Positions 45,328-58,795 of a stretch of 64,000 bases of DNA are shown piece by piece (the stretch's first letter is position 1; every line of letters begins with the position of its first letter). The DNA is from Rallus limicola (Eukaryota > Chordata > Aves > Gruiformes > Rallidae), in assembly GCA_022605955.1 (NCBI GenBank), contig JAKCOZ010000226.1, forward strand, positions 62,001-126,000, written 5' to 3'. The notes beneath the pieces were generated by a model that was not told the DNA's origin, searched no databases, and worked only from the letters and a program-made list of their open reading frames with translations. Position numbers and translations under genes: made by a program.

Positions 45328-47901
45328 ATGCCTTTCAGGCCTAGCTTCTTTACTTTGGGAGTTATTGCTGGACGTTTAGCATGTTTTGAACTGCAGTCTG
45401 CTAGGGCCGAGAAAAGCACCGTAGGAGGTTCCAGGCATGTTCCCTCTTTCCAGGCAAAGGAAAAGGCTGAGAGCCAAAGTGACAGGGTCTGCTCGTGTGT
45501 CCTGTTAGGTGGTTTCAGACAAGCTATGCCTTTCAGGCCTAGCTTCTTTACTTTGGGAGTTATTGCTGGACGTTTAGCATGTTTTGAACTGCAGTCTGCT
45601 AGGGCCGAGAAAAGCACCGTAGGAGGTTCCAGGCATGTTCCCTCTTTCCAGGCAAAGGAAAAGGCTGAGAGCCAAAGTGACAGGGTCTGCTCGTGTGTCC
45701 TGTTAGGAGGTTTCAGACAAGCTATGCCTTTCAGGCCTAGCTTCTTTACTTTGGGAGTTATTGCTGGACGTTTAGCATGTTTTGAACTGCAGTCTGCTAG
45801 GGCCGAGAAAAGCACCGTAGGAGGTTCCAGGCATGTTCCCTCTTTCCAGGCAAAGGAAAAGGCTGAGAGCCAAAGTGACAGGGTCTGCTCGTGTGTCCTG
45901 TTAGGAGGTTTCAGACAAGCTATGCCTTTCAGGCCTAGCTTCTTTACTTTGGGAGTTATTGCTGGACGTTTAGCATGTTTTGAACTGCAGTCTGCTAGGG
46001 CCGAGAAAAGCACCGTAGGAGGTTCCAGGCATGTTCCCTCTTTCCAGGCAAAGGAAAAGGCTGAGAGCCAAAGTGACAGGGTCTGCTCGTGTGTCCTGTT
46101 AGGAGGTTTCAGACAAGCTATGCCTTTCAGGCCTAGCTTCTTTACTTTGGGAGTTATTGCTGGACGTTTAGCATGTTTTGAACTGCAGTCTGCTAGGGCC
46201 GAGAAAAGCACCGTAGGAGGTTCCAGGCATGTTCCCTCTTTCCAAGCAAAGGAAAAGGCTGAGAGCCAAAGTGACAGGGTCTGCTCGTGTGTCCTGTTAG
46301 GAGGTTTCAGACAAGCTATGCCTTTCAGGCCTAGCTTCTTTACTTTGGGAGTTATTGCTGGACGTTTAGCATGTTTTGAACTGCAGTCTGCTAGGGCGGA
46401 GAAAAGCACCGTAGGAGGTTCCAGGCATGTTCCCTCTTTCCAGGCAAAGGAAAAGGCTGAGAGCCAAAGTGACAGGGTCTGCTCGTGTGTCCTGTTAGGA
46501 GGTTTCAGACAAGCTATGCCTTTCAGGCCTCGCTTCTTTACTTTGGGAGTTATTGCTGGACGTTTAGCATGTTTTGAACTGCAGTCTGCTAGGGCCGAGA
46601 AAAGCACCGTAGGAGGTTCCAGGCATGTTCCCTCTTTCCAGGCAAGGGAAAAGGCTGAGAGCCAAAGTGACCGGGTCTGCTCGTGTGTCCTGTTAGGAGG
46701 TTTCAGACAAGCTATGCCTTTCAGGCCTAGCTTCTTTACTTTGGGAGTTATTGCTGGACGTTTAGCATGTTTTGAACTGCAGTCTGCTAGGGCCGAGAAA
46801 AGCACCGTAGGAGGTTCCAGGCATGTTCCCTCTTTCCAGGCAAAGGAAAAGGCTGAGAGCCAAAGTGACAGGGTCTGCTCGTGTGTCCTGTTAGGAGGTT
46901 TCAGACGAGCTATGCCTTTCAGGCCTAGCTTCTTTACTTTGGGAGTTATTGCTGGACGTTTAGCATGTTTTGAACTGCAGTCTGCTAGGGCCGAGAAAAG
47001 CACCGTAGGAGGTTCCAGGCATGTTCCCTCTTTCCAGGCAAAGGAAAAGGCTGAGAGCCAAAGTGACAGGGTCTGCTCGTGTGTCCTGTTAGGAGGTTTC
47101 AGACAAGCTATGCCTTTCAGGCCTAGCTTCTTTACTTTGGGAGTTATTGCTGGACGTTTAGCATGTTTTGAACTGCAGTCTGCTAGGGCCGAGAAAAGCA
47201 CCGTAGGAGGTTCCAGGCATGTTCCCTCTTTCCAGGCAAAGGAAAAGGCTGAGAGCCAAAGTGACAGGGTCTGCTCGTGTGTCCTGTTAGGAGGTTTCAG
47301 ACAAGCTATGCCTTTCAGGCCTAGCTTCTTTACTTTGGGAGTTATTGCTGGACGTTTAGCATGTTTTGAACTGCAGTCTGCTAGGGCCGAGAAAAGCACC
47401 GTAGGAGGTTCCAGGCATGTTCCCTCTTTCCAGGCAAAGGAAAAGGCTGAGAGCCAAAGTGACAGGGTCTGCTCGTGTGTCCTGTTAGGAGGTTTCAGAC
47501 AAGCTATGCCTTTCAGGCCTAGCTTCTTTACTTTGGGAGTTATTGCTGGACGTTTAGCATGTTTTGAACTGCAGTCTGCTAGGGCCGAGAAAAGCACCGT
47601 AGGAGGTTCCAGGCATGTTCCCTCTTTCCAGGCAAAGGAAAAGGCTGAGAGCCAAAGTGACAGGGTCTGCTCGTGTGTCCTGTTAGGAGGTTTCAGACGA
47701 GCTATGCCTTTCAGGCCTAGCTTCTTTACTTTGGGAGATATTGCTGGACGTTTAGCATGTTTTGAACTGCAGTCTGCTAGGGCCGAGAAAAGCACCGTAG
47801 GAGGTTCCAGGCATGTTCCCTCTTTCCAGGCAAAGGAAAAGGCTGAGAGCCAAAGTGACAGGGTCTGCTCGTGTGTCCTGTTAGGAGGTTTCAGACAAGC
47901 T
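45328..47901. repeat. 13-monomer HOR unit, copy 1 (2574 bp)
   Basis: Five markers recur exactly 2574 bp later: taggtggttt (45509), tttccaagca (46239), gggcggag (46394), cctcgctt with ggcaaggga and gtgaccggg (about 46530-46675), and cagacgagct (46907). A gggagatatt monomer at 47704 has its nearest earlier equivalent 15 monomers away, at 44734, so unit edges are not uniform. Confidence 0.85.
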
Positions 47902-50273
47902 ATGCCTTTCAGGCCTAGCTTCTTTACTTTGGGAGTTATTGCTGGACGTTTAGCATGTTTTGAACTGCAGTCTGCTAGGGCCGAGAAAAGCACCGTAGGA
48001 GGTTCCAGGCATGTTCCCTCTTTCCAGGCAAAGGAAAAGGCTGAGAGCCAAAGTGACAGGGTCTGCTCGTGTGTCCTGTTAGGTGGTTTCAGACAAGCTA
48101 TGCCTTTCAGGCCTAGCTTCTTTACTTTGGGAGTTATTGCTGGACGTTTAGCATGTTTTGAACTGCAGTCTGCTAGGGCCGAGAAAAGCACCGTAGGAGG
48201 TTCCAGGCATGTTCCCTCTTTCCAGGCAAAGGAAAAGGCTGAGAGCCAAAGTGACAGGGTCTGCTCGTGTGTCCTGTTAGGAGGTTTCAGACAAGCTATG
48301 CCTTTCAGGCCTAGCTTCTTTACTTTGGGAGTTATTGCTGGACGTTTAGCATGTTTTGAACTGCAGTCTGCTAGGGCCGAGAAAAGCACCGTAGGAGGTT
48401 CCAGGCATGTTCCCTCTTTCCAGGCAAAGGAAAAGGCTGAGAGCCAAAGTGACAGGGTCTGCTCGTGTGTCCTGTTAGGAGGTTTCAGACAAGCTATGCC
48501 TTTCAGGCCTAGCTTCTTTACTTTGGGAGTTATTGCTGGACGTTTAGCATGTTTTGAACTGCAGTCTGCTAGGGCCGAGAAAAGCACCGTAGGAGGTTCC
48601 AGGCATGTTCCCTCTTTCCAGGCAAAGGAAAAGGCTGAGAGCCAAAGTGACAGGGTCTGCTCGTGTGTCCTGTTAGGAGGTTTCAGACAAGCTATGCCTT
48701 TCAGGCCTAGCTTCTTTACTTTGGGAGTTATTGCTGGACGTTTAGCATGTTTTGAACTGCAGTCTGCTAGGGCCGAGAAAAGCACCGTAGGAGGTTCCAG
48801 GCATGTTCCCTCTTTCCAAGCAAAGGAAAAGGCTGAGAGCCAAAGTGACAGGGTCTGCTCGTGTGTCCTGTTAGGAGGTTTCAGACAAGCTATGCCTTTC
48901 AGGCCTAGCTTCTTTACTTTGGGAGTTATTGCTGGACGTTTAGCATGTTTTGAACTGCAGTCTGCTAGGGCGGAGAAAAGCACCGTAGGAGGTTCCAGGC
49001 ATGTTCCCTCTTTCCAGGCAAAGGAAAAGGCTGAGAGCCAAAGTGACAGGGTCTGCTCGTGTGTCCTGTTAGGAGGTTTCAGACAAGCTATGCCTTTCAG
49101 GCCTCGCTTCTTTACTTTGGGAGTTATTGCTGGACGTTTAGCATGTTTTGAACTGCAGTCTGCTAGGGCCGAGAAAAGCACCGTAGGAGGTTCCAGGCAT
49201 GTTCCCTCTTTCCAGGCAAGGGAAAAGGCTGAGAGCCAAAGTGACCGGGTCTGCTCGTGTGTCCTGTTAGGAGGTTTCAGACAAGCTATGCCTTTCAGGC
49301 CTAGCTTCTTTACTTTGGGAGTTATTGCTGGACGTTTAGCATGTTTTGAACTGCAGTCTGCTAGGGCCGAGAAAAGCACCGTAGGAGGTTCCAGGCATGT
49401 TCCCTCTTTCCAGGCAAAGGAAAAGGCTGAGAGCCAAAGTGACAGGGTCTGCTCGTGTGTCCTGTTAGGAGGTTTCAGACGAGCTATGCCTTTCAGGCCT
49501 AGCTTCTTTACTTTGGGAGTTATTGCTGGACGTTTAGCATGTTTTGAACTGCAGTCTGCTAGGGCCGAGAAAAGCACCGTAGGAGGTTCCAGGCATGTTC
49601 CCTCTTTCCAGGCAAAGGAAAAGGCTGAGAGCCAAAGTGACAGGGTCTGCTCGTGTGTCCTGTTAGGAGGTTTCAGACAAGCTATGCCTTTCAGGCCTAG
49701 CTTCTTTACTTTGGGAGTTATTGCTGGACGTTTAGCATGTTGTGACCTGCAGTCTGCTAGGGCCGAGAAAAGCACCGTAGGAGGTTCCAGGCATGTTCCC
49801 TCTTTCCAGGCAAAGGTAAAGGCTGAGAGACAAAGTGACAGGGTCTGCTCGTGTGTCCTGTTAGGAGGTTTCAGACGAGCTATGCCTTTCAGGCCTAGCT
49901 TCTTTACTTTGGGAGTTATTGCTGGACGTTTAGCATGTTTTGAACTGCAGTCTGCTAGGGCCGAGAAAAGCACCGTAGGAGGTTCCAGGCATGTTCCCTC
50001 TTTCCAGGCAAAGGAAAAGGCTGAGAGCCAAAGTGACAGGGTCTGCTCGTGTGTCCTGTTAGGAGGTTTCAGACAAGCTATGCCTTTCAGGCCTAGCTTC
50101 TTTACTTTGGGAGTTATTGCTGGACGTTTAGCATGTTTTGAACTGCAGTCTGCTAGGGCCGAGAAAAGCACCGTAGGAGGTTCCAGGCATGTTCCCTCTT
50201 TCCAGGCAAAGGAAAAGGCTGAGAGCCAAAGTGACAGGGTCTGCTCGTGTGTCCTGTTAGGAGGTTTCAGACT
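47902..50273. repeat. 13-mer HOR, copy 2 (12 monomers, diverging at its end)
   Basis: The markers match copy 1 at 48083, 48813, 48968, about 49100-49249 and 49481. After about 49684 the copy diverges. A monomer with tgttgtgacctgcag, ggtaaaggc and gagacaaag replaces the copy-1 order, and the segment ends with a 4-bp deletion monomer. Confidence 0.8.
50080..50273. repeat. 194-bp monomer with 4-bp deletion
   Basis: cagacaagctatgcc is shortened to cagactatgcc near 50270, a loss of four bases. No other monomer in the window was seen with this deletion. It lies at the change from the 13-mer region to the 15/19-mer region. Confidence 0.9.
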
Positions 50274-51065
50274 ATGCCTTTCAGGCCTAGCTTCTTTACT
50301 TTGGGAGTTATTGCTGGACGTTTAGCATGTTTTGAACTGCAGTCTGCTAGGGCCGAGAAAAGCACCGTAGGAGGTTCCAGGCATGTTCCCTCTTTCCAGG
50401 CAAAGGAAAAGGCTGAGAGCCAAAGTGACAGGGTCTGCTCATGTGTCCTGTTAGGGGGTTTCAGACAAGCTATGCCTTTCAGGCCTAGCTTCTTTACTTT
50501 GGGAGTTATTGCTGGACGTTTAGCATGTTTTGAACTGCAGTCTGCTAGGGCCGAGAAAAGCACCGTAGGAGGTTCCAGGCATGTTCCCTCTTTCCAGGCA
50601 AAGGAAAAGGCTGAGAGCCAAAGTGACAGGGTCTGCTCGTGTGTCCTGTTAGGGGGTTTCAGACAAGCTATGCCTTTCAGGCCTAGCTTCTTTACTTTGG
50701 GAGTTATTGCTGGACGTTTAGCATGTTTTGAACTGCAGTCTGCTAGGGCCGAGAAAAGCACCGTAGGAGGTTCCAGGCATGTTCCCTCTTTCCAGGCAAA
50801 GGAAAAGGCTGAGAGCCAAAGTGACAGGGTCTGCTCGTGTGTCCTGTTAGGAGGTTTCAGACAAGCTATGCCTTTCAGGCCTAGCTTCTTTACTTTGGGA
50901 GTTATTGCTGGACGTTTAGCATGTTTTGAACTGCAGTCTGCTAGGGCCGAGAAAAGCACCGTAGGAGGTTCCAGGCATGTTCCCTCTTTCCAGGCAAAGG
51001 AAAAGGCTGAGAGCCAAAGTGACAGGGTCTGCTCGTGTGTCCTGTCAGGAGGTTTCAGACAAGCT

Positions 51066-51267
51066 ATGCCTTTCAGGCCTAGCTTCTTTACTTTGGGAGT
51101 TATTGCTGGACGTTTAGCATGTTTTGAACTGCAGTCTGCTAGGGCCGAGAAAAGCACCGTAGGAGGGAGGTTCCAGGCATGTTCCCTCTTTCCAGGCAAA
51201 GGAAAAGGCTGAGAGCCAAAGTGACAGGGTCTGCTCGTGTGTCCTGTTAGGGGGTTTCAGACAAGCT
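51066..51267. repeat. 202-bp monomer with 4-bp insertion, copy 1
   Basis: gtaggaggttcc is lengthened to gtaggagggaggttcc at about 51160-51174, a 4-bp duplication (gagg or equivalent). The next monomer has the same insertion. Confidence 0.9.
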
Positions 51268-51469
51268 ATGCCTTTCAGGCCTAGCTTCTTTACGTTGGGA
51301 GTTATTGCTGGACGTTTAGCATGTTTTGAACTGCAGTCTGCTAGGGCCGAGAAAAGCACCGTAGGAGGGAGGTTCCAGGCATGTTCCCTCTTTCCAGGCA
51401 AAGGAAAAGGCTGAGAGCCAAAGTGACAGGGTCTGCTCATGTGTCCTGTTAGGAGGTTTCAGACAAGCT
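51268..51469. repeat. 202-bp monomer with 4-bp insertion, copy 2
   Basis: It has the same gtaggagggaggttcc insertion as its left neighbour plus a linked tttacgttggg change at 51290. The full combination recurs at 61568-61769. Confidence 0.9.
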
Positions 51470-52063
51470 ATGCCTTTCAGGCCTAGCTTCTTTACTTTGG
51501 GAGTTATTGCTGGACGTTTAGCATGTTTTGAACTGCAGTCTGCTAGGGCCGAGAAAAGCACCGTAGGAGGTTCCAGGCATGTTCCCTCTTTCCAGGCAAA
51601 GGAAAAGGCTGAGAGCCAAAGTGACAGGGTCTGCTCGTGTGTCCTGTTAGGAGGTTTCAGACAAGCTATGCCTTTCAGGCCTAGCTTCTTTACTTTGGGA
51701 GTTATTGCTGGACGTTTAGCATGTTTTGAACTGCAGTCTGCTAGCGCCGAGAAAAGCACCGTAGGAGGTTCCAGGCATGTTCCCTCTTTCCAGGCAAAGG
51801 AAAAGGCTGAGAGCCAAAGTGACAGGGTCTGCTCGTGTGTCCTGTCAGGAGGTTTCAGACAAGCTATGCCTTTCAGGCCTAGCTTCTTTACTTTGGGAGT
51901 TATTGCTGGACGTTTAGCATGTTTTGAACTGCAGTCTGCTAGGGCCGAGAAAAGCACCGTAGGAGATTCCAGGCATGTTCCCTCTTTCCAGGCAAAGGAA
52001 AAGGCTGAGAGCCAAAGTGACAGGGTCTGCTCGTGTGTCCTGTTAGGAGGTTTCAGACAAGCT

Positions 52064-55000
52064 ATGCCTTTCAGGCCTAGCTTCTTTACTTTGGGAGTTA
52101 TTGCTGGACTTTTAGCATGTTTTGAACTGCAGTCTGCTAGGGCCGAGAAAAGCACCGTAGGAGGTTCCAGGCATGTTCCCTCTTTCCAGGCAAAGGAAAA
52201 GGCTGAGAGCCAAAGTGACAGGGTCTGCTCGTGTGTCCTGTTAGGAGGTTTCAGACAAGCTATGCCTTTCAGGCCTAGCTTCTTTACTTTGGGAGTTATT
52301 GCTGGATGTTTAGCATGTTTTGAACTGCAGTCTGCTAGGGCCGAGAAAAGCACCGTAGGAGGTTCCAGGCATGTTCCCTCTTTCCAGGCAAAGGAAAAGG
52401 CTGAGAGCCAAAGTGACAGGGTCTGCTCGTGTGTCCTGTTAGGAGTTTTCAGACAAGCTATGCCTTTCAGGCCTAGCTTCTTTACTTTGGGAGTTATCGC
52501 TGGACGTTTAGCATGTTTTGAACTGCAGTCTGCTAGGGCCGAGAAAAGCACCGTAGGAGGTTCCAGGCATGTTCCCTCTTTCCAGGCAAAGGAAAAGGCT
52601 GAGAGCCAAAGTGACAGGGTCTGCTCATGTGTCCTGTTAGGAGGTTTCAGACGAGCTATGCCTTTCAGGCCTAGCTTCTTTACTTTGGGAGTTATCGCTG
52701 GACGTTTAGCATGTTTTGAACTGCAGTCTGCTAGGGCCGAGAAAAGCACCGTAGGAGGTTCCAGGCATCTTCCCTCTTTCCAGGCAAAGGAAAAGGCTGA
52801 GAGCCAAAGTGACAGGGTCTGCTCGTGTGTCCTGTTAGGAGGTTTCAGACGAGCTATGCCTTTCAGGCCTAGCTTCTTTACGTTGGGAGTTATTGCTGGA
52901 CGTTTAGCATGTTTTGAACTGCAGTCCTCTAGGGCCGAGAAAAGCACCGTAGGAGGTTCCAGGCATGTTCCCTCTTTCCAGGCAAAGGAAAAGGCTGAGA
53001 GCCAAAGTGACAGGGTCTGCTCGTGTGTCCTGTTAGGAGGTTTCAGACGAGCTATGCCTTTCAGGCCTAGCTTTTTTACTTTGGGAGTTATTGCTGGACG
53101 TTTAGCATGTTTTGAACTGCAGTCTGCTAGGGCCGAGAAAAGCACCGTAGGAGGTTCCAGGCATGTTCCCTCTTTCCAGGCAAAGGAAAAGGCTGAGAGC
53201 CAAAGTGACAGGGTCTGCTCGTGTGTCCTGTCAGGAGGTTTCAGACGAGCTATGCCTTTCAGGCCTAGCTTCTTTACTTTGGGAGTTATTGCTGGACGTT
53301 TAGCATGTTTTGAACTGCAGTCTGCTAGGGCCGAGAAAAGCACCGTAGGAGGTTCCAGGCATGTTCCCTCTTTCCAGGCAAAGGAAAAGGCTGAGAGCCA
53401 AAGTGACAGGGTCTGCTCGTGTGTCCTGTCAGGAGGTTTCAGACGAGCTATGCCTTTCAGGCCTAGCTTCTTTACTTTGGGAGTTATTGCTGGACGTTTA
53501 GCATGTTTTGAACTGCAGTCTGCTAGGGCCGAGAAAAGCACCGTAGGAGGTTCCAGGCATGTTCCCTCTTTCCAGGCAAAGGAAAAGGCTGAGAGCCAAA
53601 GTGACAGGGTCTGCTCGTGTGTCCTGTTAGGAGGTTTCAGACAAGCTATGCCTTTCAGGCCTAGCTTCTTTACTTTGGGAGTTATTGCTGGACGTTTAGC
53701 ATGTTTTGAACTGCAGTCTGCTAGGGCCGAGAAAAGCACCGTAGGAGGTTCCAGGCATGTTCCCTCTTTCCAGGCAAAGGAAAAGGCTGAGAGCCAAAGT
53801 GACAGGGTCTGCTCGTGTGTCCTTTTAGGGGGTTTCAGACAAGCTATGCCTTTCAGGCCTAGCTTCTTTACTTTGGGAGTTATTGCTGGACGTTTAGCAT
53901 GTTTTGAACTGCAGTCTGCTAGGGCCGAGAAAAGCACCGTAGGAGGTTCCAGGCATGTTCCCTCTTTCCAGGCAAAGGAAAAGGCTGAGAGCCAAAGTGA
54001 CAGGGTCTGCTCGTGTGTCCTGTTAGGAGGTTTCAGACAAGCTATGCCTTTCAGGCCTAGCTTCTTTACTTTGGGAGTTATTGCTGGACGTTTAGCATGT
54101 TTTGAACTGCAGTCTGCTAGGGCCGAGAAAAGCACCGTAGGAGGTTCCAGGCATGTTCCCTCTTTCCAGGCAAAGGAAAAGGCTGAGAGCCAAAGTGACA
54201 GGGTCTGCTCGTGTGTCCTGTCAGGAGGTTTTAGACAAGCTATGCCTTTCAGGCCTAGCTTCTTTACTTTGGGAGTTATTGCTGGACGTTTAGCATGTTT
54301 TGAACTGCAGTCTGCTAGGGCCGAGAAAAGCACCGTAGGAGGTTCCAGGCATGTTCCCTCTTTCCAGGCAAAGGAAAAGGCTGAGAGCCAAAGTGACAGG
54401 GTCTGCTCGTGTGTCCTGTTAGGAGGTTTCAGACAAGCTATGCCTTTCAGGCCTAGCTTCTTTACTTTGGGAGTTATTGCTGGACGTTTAGCATGTTTTG
54501 AACTGCAGTCTGCTAGGGCCGAGAAAAGCACCGTAGGAGGTTCCAGGCATGTTCCCTCTTTCCAGGCAAAGGAAAAGGCTGAGAGCCAAAGTGACAGGGT
54601 CTGCTCGTGTGTCCTGTTAGGAGGTTTCAGACAAGCTATGCCTTTCAGGCCTAGCTTCTTTACTTTGGGAGTTATTGCTGGACGTTTAGCATGTTTTGAA
54701 CTGCAGTCTGCTAGGGCCGAGAAAAGCACCGTAGGAGGTTCCAGGCATGTTCCCTCTTTCCAGGCAAAGGAAAAGGCTGAGAGCCAAAGTGACAGGGTCT
54801 GCTCGTGTGTCCTGTTAGGAGGTTTCAGACAAGCTATGCCTTTCAGGCCTAGCTTCTTTACTTTGGGAGTTATTGCTGGACGTTTAGCATGTTTTGAACT
54901 GCAGTCTGCTAGGGCCAAGAAAAGCACCGTAGGAGGTTCCAGGCATGTTCCCTCTTTCCAGGCAAAGGAAAAGGCTGAGAGCCAAAGTGACAGGGTCTGC

Positions 55001-55825
55001 TCGTGTGTCCTGTTAGGAGGTTTCAGACAAGCTATGCCTTTCAGGCCTAGCTTCTTTACTTTGGGAGTTATTGCTGGACGTTTAGCATGTTTTGAACTGC
55101 AGTCTGCTAGGGCCGAGAAAAGCACCGTAGGAGGTTCCAGGCATGTTCCCTCTTTCCAGGCAAAGGAAAAGGCTGAGAGCCAAAGTGACAGGGTCTGCTC
55201 GTGTGTCCTGTTAGGAGGTTTCAGACAAGCTATGCCTTTCAGGCCTAGCTTCTTTACTTTGGGAGTTATTGCTGGACGTTTAGCATGTTTTGAACTGCAG
55301 TCTGCTAGTGCCGAGAAAAGCACCGTAGGAGGTTCCAGGCATGTTCCCTCTTTCCAGGCAAAGGAAAAGGCTGAGAGCCAAAGTGACAGGGTCTGCTCGT
55401 GTGTCCTGTCAGGAGGTTTCAGACAAGCTATGCCTTTCAGGCCTAGCTTCTTTACTTTGGGAGTTATTGCTGGACGTTTAGCATGTTTTGAACTGCAGTC
55501 TGCTAGGGCCGAGAAAAGCACCGTAGGAGGTTCCAGGCATGTTCCCTCTTTCCAGGCAAAGGAAAAGGCTGAGAGCCAAAGTGACAGGGTCTGCTCGTGT
55601 GTCCTGTTAGGAGGTTTCAGACAAGCTATGCCTTTCAGGCCTAGCTTCTTTACTTTGGGAGTTATTGCTGGACGTTTAGCATGTTTTGAACTGCAGTCTG
55701 CTAGGGCCGAGAAAAGCACCGTAGGAGGTTCCAGGCATGTTCCCTCTTTCCAGGCAAAGGAAAAGGCTGAGAGTCAAAGTGACAGGGTCTGCTCGTGTGT
55801 CCTGTTAGGAGGTTTCAGACAAGCT
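52064..55825. repeat. 19-monomer HOR unit (3762 bp), copy I of the right-hand domain
   Basis: The first monomer has ggacttttagc (marker at 52109), the next ggatgttt, then taggagttttc with gttatcgctgg. The first-monomer marker recurs at 55871, giving 3762 bp or 19 monomers. Several internal monomers carry cagacgagct and gtcaggagg. A gcagtcctct monomer starts at 52856 and an agcttttttac monomer follows it at 53054. Confidence 0.83.
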
Positions 55826-58795
55826 ATGCCTTTCAGGCCTAGCTTCTTTACTTTGGGAGTTATTGCTGGACTTTTAGCATGTTTTGAACTGCAGTCTGCT
55901 AGGGCCGAGAAAAGCACCGTAGGAGGTTCCAGGCATGTTCCCTCTTTCCAGGCAAAGGAAAAGGCTGAGAGCCAAAGTGACAGGGTCTGCTCGTGTGTCC
56001 TGTTAGGAGGTTTCAGACAAGCTATGCCTTTCAGGCCTAGCTTCTTTACTTTGGGAGTTATTGCTGGATGTTTAGCATGTTTTGAACTGCAGTCTGCTAG
56101 GGCCGAGAAAAGCACCGTCGGAGGTTCCAGGCATGTTCCCTCTTTCCAGGCAAAGGAAAAGGCTGAGAGCCAAAGTGACAGGGTCTGCTCGTGTGTCCTG
56201 TTAGGAGTTTTCAGACAAGCTATGCCTTTCAGGCCTAGCTTCTTTACTTTGGGAGTTATCGCTGGACGTTTAGCATGTTTTGAACTGCAGTCTGCTAGGG
56301 CCGAGAAAAGCACCGTAGGAGGTTCCAGGCATGTTCCCTCTTTCCAGGCAAAGGAAAAGGCTGAGAGCCAAAGTGACAGGGTCTGCTCATGTGTCCTGTT
56401 TGGAGGTTTCAGACGAGCTATGCCTTTCAGGCCTAGCTTCTTTACTTTGGGAGTTATCGCTGGACGTTTAGCATGTTTTGAACTGCAGTCTGCTAGGGCC
56501 GAGAAAAGCACCGTAGGAGGTTCCAGGCATGTTCCCTCTTTCCAGGCAAAGGAAAAGGCTGAGAGCCAAAGTGACAGGGTCTGCTCGTGTGTCCTGTTAG
56601 GAGGTTTCAGACGAGCTATGCCTTTCAGGCCTAGCTTCTTTACTTTGGGAGTTATTGCTGGACGTTTAGCATGTTTTGAACTGCAGTCTGCTAGGGCCGA
56701 GAAAAGCACCGTAGGAGGTTCCAGGCATGTTCCCTCTTTCCAGGCAAAGGAAAAGGCTGAGAGCCAAAGTGACAGGGTCTGCTCGTGTGTCCTGTCAGGA
56801 GGTTTCAGACAAGCTATGCCTTTCAGGCCTAGCTTCTTTACTTTGGGAGTTATTGCTGGACGTTTAGCATGTTTTGAACTGCAGTCTGCTAGGGCCGAGA
56901 AAAGCACCGTAGGAGGTTCCAGGCATGTTCCCTCTTTCCAGGCAAAGGAAAAGGCTGAGAGCCAAAGTGACAGGGTCTGCTCGTGTGTCCTGTTAGGAGG
57001 TTTCAGACAAGCTATGCCTTTCAGGCCTAGCTTCTTTACTTTGGGAGTTATTGCTGGACGTTTAGCATGTTTTGAACTGCAGTCTGCTAGGGCCGAGAAA
57101 AGCACCGTAGGAGGTTCCAGGCATGTTCCCTCTTTCCAGGCAAAGGAAAAGGCTGAGAGCCAAAGTGACAGGGTCTGCTCGTGTGTCCTGTCAGGAGGTT
57201 TCAGACAAGCTATGCCTTTCAGGCCTAGCTTCTTTACTTTGGGAGTTATTGCTGGACGTTTAGCATGTTTTGAACTGCAGTCTGCTAGGGCCGAGAAAAG
57301 CACCGTAGGAGGTTCCAGGCATGTTCCCTCTTTCCAGGCAAAGGAAAAGGCTGAGAGCCAAAGTGACAGGGTCTGCTCGTGTGTCCTGTTAGGAGGTTTC
57401 AGACAAGCTATGCCTTTCAGGCCTAGCTTCTTTACTTTGGGAGTTATTGCTGGACGTTTAGCATGTTTTGAACTGCAGTCTGCTAGGGCCGAGAAAAGCA
57501 CCGTAGGAGGTTCCAGGCATGTTCCCTCTTTCCAGGCAAAGGAAAAGGCTGAGAGCCAAAGTGACAGGGTCTGCTCATGTGTCCTGTTAGGGGGTTTCAG
57601 ACAAGCTATGCCTTTCAGGCCTAGCTTCTTTACTTTGGGAGTTATTGCTGGACGTTTAGCATGTTTTGAACTGCAGTCTGCTAGGGCCGAGAAAAGCACC
57701 GTAGGAGGTTCCAGGCATGTTCCCTCTTTCCAGGCAAAGGAAAAGGCTGAGAGCCAAAGTGACAGGGTCTGCTCGTGTGTCCTGTTAGGAGGTTTCAGAC
57801 AAGCTATGCCTTTCAGGCCTAGCTTCTTTACTTTGGGAGTTATTGCTGGACGTTTAGCATGTTTTGAACTGCAGTCTGCTAGGGCCGAGAAAAGCACCGT
57901 AGGAGGTTCCAGGCATGTTCCCTCTTTCCAGGCAAAGGAAAAGGCTGAGAGCCAAAGTGACAGGGTCTGCTCGTGTGTCCTGTTAGGAGGTTTCAGACAA
58001 GCTATGCCTTTCAGGCCTAGCTTCTTTACTTTGGGAGTTATTGCTGGACGTTTAGCATGTTTTGAACTGCAGTCTGCTAGGGCCGAGAAAAGCACCGTAG
58101 GAGGTTCCAGGCATGTTCCCTCTTTCCAGGCAAAGGAAAAGGCTGAGAGCCAAAGTGACAGGGTCTGCTCGTGTGTCCTGTTAGGAGGTTTCAGACAAGC
58201 TATGCCTTTCAGGCCTAGCTTCTTTACTTTGGGAGTTATTGCTGGACGTTTAGCATGTTTTGAACTGCAGTCTGCTAGTGCCGAGAAAAGCACCGTAGGA
58301 GGTTCCAGGCATGTTCCCTCTTTCCAGGCAAAGGAAAAGGCTGAGAGCCAAAGTGACAGGGTCTGCTCGTGTGTCCTGTCAGGAGGTTTCAGACAAGCTA
58401 TGCCTTTCAGGCCTAGCTTCTTTACTTTGGGAGTTATTGCTGGACGTTTAGCATGTTTTGAACTGCAGTCTGCTAGGGCCGAGAAAAGCACCGTAGGAGG
58501 TTCCAGGCATGTTCCCTCTTTCCAGGCAAAGGAAAAGGCTGAGAGCCAAAGTGACAGGGTCTGCTCGTGTGTCCTGTTAGGAGGTTTCAGACAAGCTATG
58601 CCTTTCAGGCCTAGCTTCTTTACTTTGGGAGTTATTGCTGGACGTTTAGCATGTTTTGAACTGCAGTCTGCTAGGGCCGAGAAAAGCACCGTAGGAGGTT
58701 CCAGGCATGTTCCCTCTTTCCAGGCAAAGGAAAAGGCTGAGAGTCAAAGTGACAGGGTCTGCTCGTGTGTCCTGTTAGGAGGTTTCAGACAAGCT
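55826..58795. repeat. 15-monomer HOR unit (2970 bp), copy II
   Basis: Markers ggacttttagc (55871) and ggatgttt (next monomer) recur 2970 bp on at 58841. The gagagtcaaag monomer just upstream of each copy (55771, 58741) and the ctagtgccg monomer (about 55307, 58277) also show exactly 15-monomer spacing. It is four monomers shorter than copy I. Confidence 0.87.
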
